The notes under the pieces: generated by a model | What the model saw: the letters and a program-made list of their open reading frames with translations, nothing else | Told to the model about the DNA's origin: nothing | Databases searched by the model: none | Part shown: positions 58,830 through 64,000 of the stretch, piece after piece | Numbering within the stretch: position 1 is the stretch's first letter | How the letters are laid out: each line of letters opens with the position of its first letter | Made by a program: the position numbers and the translations under genes | Assembly: GCA_017744365.1 (NCBI GenBank) | Contig: JAGIBL010000009.1 | Location: 62,001-126,000, forward strand | Length of the DNA stretch: 64,000 bases | Source of the DNA: Nocardioidaceae bacterium | GTDB lineage: Bacteria; Actinomycetota; Actinomycetes; Propionibacteriales; Nocardioidaceae | Direction of reading: 5' to 3'

Positions 58830-61661
58830 GTGCCGAACACCATCGAGGAGGAGCACGCCGCCCACGTCGCGGCGGCGCTGTTCGGGCTGCGCGGCGACGT
58901 ACGCCGCCTGGACGGAGAGGTCGACCTGAACTTCCTGGTCACCTCCGCCGACGAACGCGTGGTGCTCAAGCTGCACCGCCCCGGCACCGACCTGGCCGAG
59001 CTGGAGCTGCAGGACCAGGTGCTGCTGCGGCTGGCCTGCGCCGGGCTCCGGGTGGCCACCCCGGTCCCGGTGCCCACCGCGGCCGGCGAGCTCACCACCC
59101 TGGTGCCGTGGACCGACGGCAGCCGCCCGGCACGCGCGCTCACCTGGATCGAGGGCACGCCCTGGCCGGTCGGCACCGCCGATCCCACGCTGCTCCACGA
59201 CCTGGGCGCCCGCATCGGCGAGCTGGACCGGGCCCTGGCCGGCTACCACCACCCGGCCGAGGGCCGCGAGGCACTCCCCTGGCGGATCACCGCGGCCGCG
59301 CAGGTGGCGCCGTACGCCGAGGAGGTGGACGAGGAGCTGCGCGACCTGGTCCGCGCGGTGTTCCGGGAGCACGCCACCAGCATCGCGCCGGCCCTGGCCG
59401 ACCTGCCCGAGCAGGTGGTCCACCACGACCTCAACGAGCACAACATCGTGCTCGGCGCCGACGGCTCGGTGGCCGGCTTCATCGACTTCGGCGACGTCGC
59501 CCGGGTGCCCCGGATCGCCGAGCTCGCCGTCGCCGCGGCGTACGCCGTGCAGGGTGTGGACCACCCGGAGCAGGCGCTCGTCGACCTCGCCTTCGGCTAC
59601 CACCAGGCCAACCCGCTGGCGGCCGCCGAGCTCGCCGTGCTGCTCGACCTGGTCAGGCTGCGGCTGGCCACCAGCATCGCGATGTCCGCCCACCAGTTCG
59701 CCCGCTCCCCCGGCAACGCCTACCTGCTGATCAGCCAGGAGGGCGTCCGGGAAGCGCTGGTGCGGCTGTCCGCGACCGACCCGGTGCTGCTGCACTGCCG
59801 GCTGCGCGACGCGCTCGGCTTCGAGGCCAACCCGCTCGCGCGCGAGGTCCGCCAGCACCTGGAGTCCGGGCGCGTCCGGCCGGTGCCGCTGGTGGCGCCC
59901 GTCGACCGGCTCGCCGGTGCCTTCGACCGCCCGTACGGCGACGCGGTGCCCGGCACCGACGAGGTGCGGGTGGACCGTGGCCTCGCCGTCATCCCCGGCG
60001 CCGAGGTGCGCGCGCCGCTCGATGGCGAGGTGACCTCGGTGACCGACGACGGCGTGGTGCTGCGGCACCGTGCGGACACGGGGCCCGAGCTCGGCATCGC
60101 CCTCAGCGGCCTCGAGGTCGACGGCCTGTGCGCGGGCGACCGGGTCCGCGCCGGCGACCTGCTCGGCCGGGCGAGCACCACCGAGGGTGTCGGCTACCCG
60201 GCCGCCCAGGTGCGGGTCCAGCTGTGCGCCCTGCCGGGCGTCGGCGGCGAGGAGCTGGTGAGCGCCGTACCGGAGGCGGAGCTCGACCTCTGGCGCAGCG
60301 TCTTCCCGGACCCCAACCTGCTCCTGGGCGACCCGCAGCCGGTGCGCCGGCGGCCGGTGCGCACCGACATCGACCTGCTCCGGCGCCGGCGGACGAACTT
60401 CAGCACCGCTCTCGGCCTCTCCTACGCCGACCCGGCGCACGTGGTCCGCGGCGAGGGCGCGCACCTGGTCGACCGCGACGGGCGCCGCTGGCTCGACCTG
60501 GTCAATAACGTCGCCCACGTCGGGCACGCGCACCCGCGGGTGGTCGCGGCCGCGCACGCCCAGGCGCAGGTGCTCAACACCAACACCCGCTACCTGCACG
60601 CCTCGGTCGTCGAGTACGCCCGGCGCCTGGTCGAGCTGTTCCCGGATCCGCTGCACGTCTGCTTCCTGGTCAACTCCGGCTCGGAGGCCAACGACCTGGC
60701 CCTGCGGCTGGCCCGGGCCCACACCGGGCAGCGCGACGTTCTGGTGCTCGACCATGCCTACCACGGCAACCTCACCTCGCAGATCGACCTGAGCCCCTAC
60801 AAGTTCAACCGGGCCGGCGGGCTCGGGCAGCCGCACGGGACCTGGGTCTGCGAGCTCCCCGACGTCTACCGGGGCCGGCTGCACGAGCTGCCCGTCACCG
60901 AGCAGGTCGCCGGGTACGCGGTCTCGGTGGCCGAGCAGCTGGACGGGATCCGAGCCGCCGGCCGGGCACCCGCGGCGTTCTTCGTGGAGTCGCTGCAGAG
61001 CTGCGGCGGCCAGATCGTGCTGCCCGAGGGCTACCTGGCCAGCACCTTCGCGCTGGCCGGTGAGGCCGGCGCGGTCACGGTCGCCGACGAGATCCAGGTC
61101 GGCCTGGGCCGGGTCGGCTCGCACCTGTGGGGCTTCGAGCTCGGCGGCGTGGTGCCCGACATCGTCACCCTGGGCAAGCCGCTCGGGAACGGGCATCCGC
61201 TGGCCGCGGTGGTGACCACCCCCGAGATCGCGCGCTCGTTCGCCAACGGGATGGAGTGGTTCAACACCTTCGGCGGCAACCCGGTCTCGGCCGAGGTCGG
61301 GCTGGCGGTGCTCGACGTTCTCCGCGACGAGCGGCTGCAGGCCAATGCCTCCGACCGCGGCCGCCAGCTCAAGGAAGGACTGGCCCGCGCGTCCGCCGGG
61401 CACCCCCTGATCGGTGACGTCCGCGGCGAGGGCCTGTTCCTGGGCATCGAGCTGAGTCACGAGGGCCGGGCGCCGGCGACCGCGCACGCCGGGCTGCTCA
61501 AGGAGGCGATCAAGGCCCGCGGCGCGATGGTCTCCACCGACGGCCCGGACGAGAACGTCATCAAGATCAAGCCGCCGATGGTGCTCTCCGAGGAGGACTG
61601 CGCCTGGTTCGTCGACGTGTTCGAGGACGCCCTCGGGGAGGTCGAGAAGCGGGTCGGCTGA
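58830..61661 (+). CDS. Kinase / M23-like / class III PLP enzyme fusion, candidate hydroxylysine kinase and 5-phosphohydroxylysine phospho-lyase
   Basis: A 943-residue fusion. Residues about 1-310 are an aminoglycoside-phosphotransferase-like kinase (VVHHDLNEHNIVL catalytic loop, FIDFGDVAR metal motif). About 360-480 is a small beta-rich domain like peptidase M23/lipoyl barrels (APLDGEVTSVTDDGVVLRH). About 510-943 is a class III aminotransferase fold (NSGSEANDLALRLAR, DHAYHGNLTS, ADEIQVGLGRVGS, PLP lysine in TLGKPLGNGHPLAAV). In humans the two activities are separate proteins: hydroxylysine kinase (HYKK) and ammoniophospholyases acting on phosphohydroxylysine (PHYKPL) or phosphoethanolamine (ETNPPL). 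The GTG start has AGGAGG four bases upstream. Phosphoethanolamine is the main alternative substrate. Confidence 0.8.
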   Translation: MPNTIEEEHAAHVAAALFGLRGDVRRLDGEVDLNFLVTSADERVVLKLHRPGTDLAELELQDQVLLRLACAGLRVATPVPVPTAAGELTTLVPWTDGSRPARALTWIEGTPWPVGTADPTLLHDLGARIGELDRALAGYHHPAEGREALPWRITAAAQVAPYAEEVDEELRDLVRAVFREHATSIAPALADLPEQVVHHDLNEHNIVLGADGSVAGFIDFGDVARVPRIAELAVAAAYAVQGVDHPEQALVDLAFGYHQANPLAAAELAVLLDLVRLRLATSIAMSAHQFARSPGNAYLLISQEGVREALVRLSATDPVLLHCRLRDALGFEANPLAREVRQHLESGRVRPVPLVAPVDRLAGAFDRPYGDAVPGTDEVRVDRGLAVIPGAEVRAPLDGEVTSVTDDGVVLRHRADTGPELGIALSGLEVDGLCAGDRVRAGDLLGRASTTEGVGYPAAQVRVQLCALPGVGGEELVSAVPEAELDLWRSVFPDPNLLLGDPQPVRRRPVRTDIDLLRRRRTNFSTALGLSYADPAHVVRGEGAHLVDRDGRRWLDLVNNVAHVGHAHPRVVAAAHAQAQVLNTNTRYLHASVVEYARRLVELFPDPLHVCFLVNSGSEANDLALRLARAHTGQRDVLVLDHAYHGNLTSQIDLSPYKFNRAGGLGQPHGTWVCELPDVYRGRLHELPVTEQVAGYAVSVAEQLDGIRAAGRAPAAFFVESLQSCGGQIVLPEGYLASTFALAGEAGAVTVADEIQVGLGRVGSHLWGFELGGVVPDIVTLGKPLGNGHPLAAVVTTPEIARSFANGMEWFNTFGGNPVSAEVGLAVLDVLRDERLQANASDRGRQLKEGLARASAGHPLIGDVRGEGLFLGIELSHEGRAPATAHAGLLKEAIKARGAMVSTDGPDENVIKIKPPMVLSEEDCAWFVDVFEDALGEVEKRVG

Positions 61662-61686
61662 GACGGGGTGCTCCGGGGCCCGGACC

Positions 61687-62430
61687 TCAGAGGCCCTTGG
61701 GCTTGGAGCGCGGCTCGATGCTCAGCTCCACCCGTTCCAGCAGGACCGCGGGCGAGCCGAGCTCGAGGCTCGCCAGCTCCACCGGCTTGCCCTTCCGGTT
61801 CGCGCCGAGCAGGGCCAGCGCCATCGTCGCGAAGTCGGCCCAGAGCTCGGCGGGGCCGAGCGCGCCGCGCGGGTTGTACCAGTGCGCGATGCCCGTGGTC
61901 ATCTGCAGCAGCGCCAGCCGGGCGGTGGCGCCACGGTCGACGAAGACACCCTCGGCCACACCGGCGCTGATGACCTGGTTCCAGAGGTCCTCGTAGGCGT
62001 CGCGGAGCTTAACCACGCGCTGCTTCGCCGGGCCCTGCAGGGCGCGGAACTCGTGGTCGGTGACCCGCGCCGCCCGCGGGTTGCGGGTGTGGAACGCGAC
62101 GTGGGAGCCGATCAGCATCGCCAACCGCTCGGCGGCGCCGTCGACGTCGGCGACCGCCGCCCGTCCGGCATCGTCGAGCACGGTGAGCGAGCGCTTCATG
62201 ATCTCCTCGAGCAGCTCGTCCTTGGAGGCGGCGTAGTAGTACATCGCCGAGACCGCCACCCCGGCCGCGTCGGCGATGTCCCGGATACCGGTGCCGTGGA
62301 AGCCGCGCTCGGAGAAGAGCCACGTCGAGGTGGAGAGCAGGTTGAGCTCGGTCTGCTCGGAGCGGACCCGCTTGCTGTTCGCGGCCCGGCCGCGCGGCGT
62401 CGCGGTCCGGCGTTCTGCGGTCGGAGCCAT
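61687..62430 (-). CDS. TetR-family regulator, presumed repressor of the hydroxylysine-type regulon
   Basis: A 247-residue TetR protein. After a basic leader of about 25 residues the helix-turn-helix reads LLSTSTWLFSERGFHGTGIR, then IADAAGVAVSAMYYYAASKDELLEEIM. The C-terminal helical domain has HVAFHTRNPRAARVTDHEFRAL and TGIAHWYNP, as in TetR proteins with CoA-thioester or hydrophobic ligands. The gene follows the phosphotriesterase-family gene with one shared base (TGATG), so it is transcribed from the region with three motif copies; autoregulation is likely. It also converges with the kinase/phospho-lyase gene. Confidence 0.88.
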   Translation of the reverse strand: MAPTAERRTATPRGRAANSKRVRSEQTELNLLSTSTWLFSERGFHGTGIRDIADAAGVAVSAMYYYAASKDELLEEIMKRSLTVLDDAGRAAVADVDGAAERLAMLIGSHVAFHTRNPRAARVTDHEFRALQGPAKQRVVKLRDAYEDLWNQVISAGVAEGVFVDRGATARLALLQMTTGIAHWYNPRGALGPAELWADFATMALALLGANRKGKPVELASLELGSPAVLLERVELSIEPRSKPKGL

Positions 62431-63563
62431 CAGCTGCTCGCTTCCATTCCGAGGGCGGTTGCGGGGTTGTCCCGGGTGAGCGTGTGGATCAGGGACTCCC
62501 CGAGGCCCATCCGGCGCATTAGCGGCACGACGTTCTCGAGGAGGTGGGTGTATCCCGGGCCACCGTACTTGCGCAGGTACACCTTCTGGCAGATGTCCTG
62601 GGAGAGCAGGATGCGGTTCTCGAACCCCTGCTCGCACAGGTCCAGGATCCACTCGACGCGGGTGCGGTCGTTCGGGCGCCGGGCGTCGGGGTTGAACGCG
62701 TAGTAGCTCGACTCCTGGCCGAAGAGGTCCAGCTCGACGTAGCAGCCGGTGCGGGCGAGCTCGGTCAGCGCGGCCGGCTCCCACAGCGTACGGTCCACGT
62801 GGGACATGATCGTGCGCGCCGGATCACCGCCGTTCTCGACGACCGCGCGCATCGCCTCGACGGGAGCGCGCGGGTCCCGGCCGGGGTGCAGCTGCAGCGC
62901 CGCGCCGGTGTGGGCCTGCGCCCGGGCGGCCCCGGCCAGCACGGTGGCCTCGGTCGGGTGCACCGGCCAGCTCAGCCCGACCTCGCCGATGATCCCGGCG
63001 CGCACGCCGCTGTCGCCGACACCGTCGCGCACGTCGGCCACGATCGTCTCCGCGATTGCCTCGGCGCTCTGCGCGTCCAGGCCGGGTGGGTGGTACTGCC
63101 GCGCGTAGTAGGCGCTTCCCATCACCAGGTGCACGCCGGTGGCCCGGGAGACGGCAGCCAGGCCGGCGGGGTCACGGCCCATCCCGATGGCTGAGGAGTC
63201 GACGATGGTGCCGCCGCCCGCGGCTCGGTAGTGCGTCAGCTCGGAGATCGCGTCGTCGACCCGGGTCAGCCGCAGGTTGTCGAGGTTGACGACCTCGCGC
63301 CGGATCCGGTCGTAGCTCTCCAGGGTGACCGGCGCCTCGATCAGCTCCCGCGAGGTGGCCGGCGCCTCCGCGGCCACCCGGCCGGCCGAGGCGTCCGCGG
63401 CGGCGACGGCCGGCCAGACCGCGTCCACGCCCCAGGTTTTGACGATGCCGGACATGTCGCAGAGCACGTGCTCGTGCGGCTGGACATGGCCCGCCTCGGA
63501 GACAGGCAGGTCGCCCAGGACGGTCCGGATCACTCTCGTCGGTGCGTCGGCAGCAGCGCTCAC
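62430..63563 (-). CDS. Phosphotriesterase-family metal-dependent hydrolase
   Basis: A 377-residue amidohydrolase-fold enzyme of the phosphotriesterase (PTER-like) group. GHVQPHEHVLCDM is the first HxH metal motif, GIIGEVGLSWPVHPTE places a glutamate where phosphotriesterase has a carboxylated lysine, and TIMSHVDRT and ILLSQDICQKVYL hold later His and Asp ligands. Lactonases and N-acyl-amine hydrolases occur in the family; true organophosphate activity is unlikely. GTG start at 63563. With an amidase and an acyl-CoA ligase in the same regulon, an N-acyl or lactone substrate is plausible. Confidence 0.85.
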   Translation of the reverse strand: MSAAADAPTRVIRTVLGDLPVSEAGHVQPHEHVLCDMSGIVKTWGVDAVWPAVAAADASAGRVAAEAPATSRELIEAPVTLESYDRIRREVVNLDNLRLTRVDDAISELTHYRAAGGGTIVDSSAIGMGRDPAGLAAVSRATGVHLVMGSAYYARQYHPPGLDAQSAEAIAETIVADVRDGVGDSGVRAGIIGEVGLSWPVHPTEATVLAGAARAQAHTGAALQLHPGRDPRAPVEAMRAVVENGGDPARTIMSHVDRTLWEPAALTELARTGCYVELDLFGQESSYYAFNPDARRPNDRTRVEWILDLCEQGFENRILLSQDICQKVYLRKYGGPGYTHLLENVVPLMRRMGLGESLIHTLTRDNPATALGMEASS

Positions 63564-63575
63564 GCCGGAAGTCTA

Positions 63576-63591
63576 TCGAACGTTCGCCTAA
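63576..63591. promoter_or_regulatory. TetR-type operator motif, copy 6 of 8
   Basis: TCGAACGTTCGCCTAA matches the consensus at 13 positions with an intact TCGAACGTTCG core. It is 12 bp upstream of the phosphotriesterase/tetR operon start. Confidence 0.55.
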
Positions 63592-63612
63592 CTTGCTCGG
63601 CCTGAGGCCGTC

Positions 63613-63642
63613 TTGACAGTTGAGCGTTCGATCAACTTTACT
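63613..63642 (+). promoter_or_regulatory. Candidate promoter with operator in the spacer
   Basis: A perfect TTGACA (63613-63618) is followed after 18 bases by TTTACT (63637-63642) as a weak -10. The operator copy at 63620-63635 fills the spacer, and another lies just downstream. The promoter would serve the amidohydrolase gene at 63685. Confidence 0.5.
63620..63635. promoter_or_regulatory. TetR-type operator motif, copy 7 of 8
   Basis: TTGAGCGTTCGATCAA matches the consensus at 13 positions, and GTTGA...TCAAC ends are inverted. It lies between the -35 and -10 boxes of the candidate promoter. Confidence 0.55.
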
Positions 63643-63644
63643 TC

Positions 63645-63660
63645 TCGAACGACCGATCAA
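63645..63660. promoter_or_regulatory. TetR-type operator motif, copy 8 of 8
   Basis: TCGAACGACCGATCAA matches the consensus at 14 of 16 positions, 24 bp upstream of the amidohydrolase start. Confidence 0.55.
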
Positions 63661-63684
63661 ATAACTAGAAGCTGAGGTTCGACG

Positions 63685-64000
63685 ATGGAGCTGATCGATG
63701 CACGCGTGCGGCTGCCCGAGGAGCTGAGGGTCCGCGTGCGCGGCAGCTCGCCGGAGCTCCTGCACGAGCAGTACGACCGAGTGCTCGACCTCACCGCGAA
63801 GACCGCCGCCGGCACCCTCGACGCCCTCCTCAACGGCCTCGACGACGCGGGGATCGCCCGCGCCGTGCTGCACGCCGAGTACGAGGACGACGCCGACGCC
63901 ACCCAGCTCAACGACGCGGTGGCCGCCCTGGTCGCCAAGTTCCCCGAGCGCTTCCGCGGCGTCGGCACCATCGACCTCCCGCTGTCCTCTCCGACCGCGG
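63685..64000 (+). CDS. Amidohydrolase-family protein, partial (3' end off right edge)
   Basis: About 105 residues are visible. The N-terminus MELIDARVRLPEELRVRV, the segment DAGIARAVLHAEYEDD and LVAKFPERFRGVGTIDL are the pattern of amidohydrolase-2 (ACMSD-like) TIM barrels, in which a phrase about the age or death of a residue stretch at 'PERF' precedes the next barrel strand; the metal HxH motif is not clear in the visible part. GAGG lies upstream of the ATG. It diverges from the phosphotriesterase/tetR operon with three operator copies between. The assignment is tentative because most of the protein is missing. Confidence 0.6.
   Translation, partial: MELIDARVRLPEELRVRVRGSSPELLHEQYDRVLDLTAKTAAGTLDALLNGLDDAGIARAVLHAEYEDDADATQLNDAVAALVAKFPERFRGVGTIDLPLSSPTA

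Noticed and set aside
62430-63563. True organophosphate-degrading phosphotriesterase
   Set aside because: Glu replaces the carboxylated Lys region and the context is amine/amide catabolism; the family name should not be read as activity.
1-64000. Mobile island with integrase, insertion sequences or tRNA attachment sites
   Set aside because: No transposase, integrase, tRNA or flanking direct repeats were seen, and base composition looks uniform by eye.

Overview
The window is very GC-rich DNA packed with short-gap operons, many GTG and some TTG starts, and ATGA/GTGA stop-start overlaps. Together with a mycothiol-dependent type maleylpyruvate isomerase, this points to a high-GC actinobacterium. 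A Nocardioides-like organism is my guess from style only. I see no rRNA, tRNA, CRISPR array, insertion sequence or phage gene. Almost everything is catabolism, uptake or its regulation: three dipeptide/oligopeptide-type ABC transporters, one ribose-type ABC transporter, three IclR, two TetR and one double-MarR regulator.

Region 1 (1-16214). A partial luciferase-like flavin monooxygenase diverges from an IclR gene. A second set, all leftward from 15109 to 2073, holds dppB, dppC, a fused dppDF, a solute-binding lipoprotein, a ketopantoate-reductase-like protein, a second luciferase-like monooxygenase, an ACMSD-type amidohydrolase, an M19 dipeptidase, an M20 amidohydrolase, a flavin reductase fused to an IclR-type sensor domain, and an SDR. 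Most junctions overlap, so this looks like one long import-oxidise-hydrolyse operon for an unknown, probably amide-containing, substrate. It diverges from a regulator made of two tandem MarR domains.

Region 2 (16226-23311). A gentisate-pathway operon: gentisate 1,2-dioxygenase, fumarylpyruvate hydrolase, maleylpyruvate isomerase and 3-hydroxybenzoate 6-hydroxylase, then an aldehyde dehydrogenase, flanked by two IclR genes. A 15-bp motif of form TTCTGY-N6-GAA recurs at the control regions beside all three IclR genes of the window.

Region 3 (23401-35189). A ribose-type ABC transporter is followed by hydantoinase/acetone-carboxylase-type A and B subunits (B carries a C-terminal cysteine-rich gamma-like domain), an iron alcohol dehydrogenase and a class II aldolase. 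Convergent to it are an NTF2-like protein and an SDR, which diverge from a TetR gene with a 19-bp palindromic operator.

Region 4 (35213-64000). Eight transcription units start from four divergent promoter regions, each carrying one to three copies of a 16-bp motif close to TCGAACGTTCGATCAA. The likely regulator is the TetR gene at 61687-62430, downstream of one of these promoters. The enzymes fit a chain: kinase/phospho-lyase fusion (hydroxylysine to 2-aminoadipate semialdehyde), aldehyde dehydrogenase (to 2-aminoadipate), amino-acid dehydrogenase (to 2-oxoadipate), HglS-type DUF1338 dioxygenase (to D-2-hydroxyglutarate) and FAD/Fe-S D-2-hydroxyacid dehydrogenase (to 2-oxoglutarate). Two peptide-type transporters, an amidase, an acyl-CoA ligase, a phosphotriesterase-family hydrolase, a GMC oxidoreductase, a metallo-beta-lactamase-fold protein and a DJ-1/PfpI protein share the same control motif. 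I propose this as a 5-hydroxylysine (or acylated hydroxy-amine) catabolic regulon; it is the most interesting system in the window.
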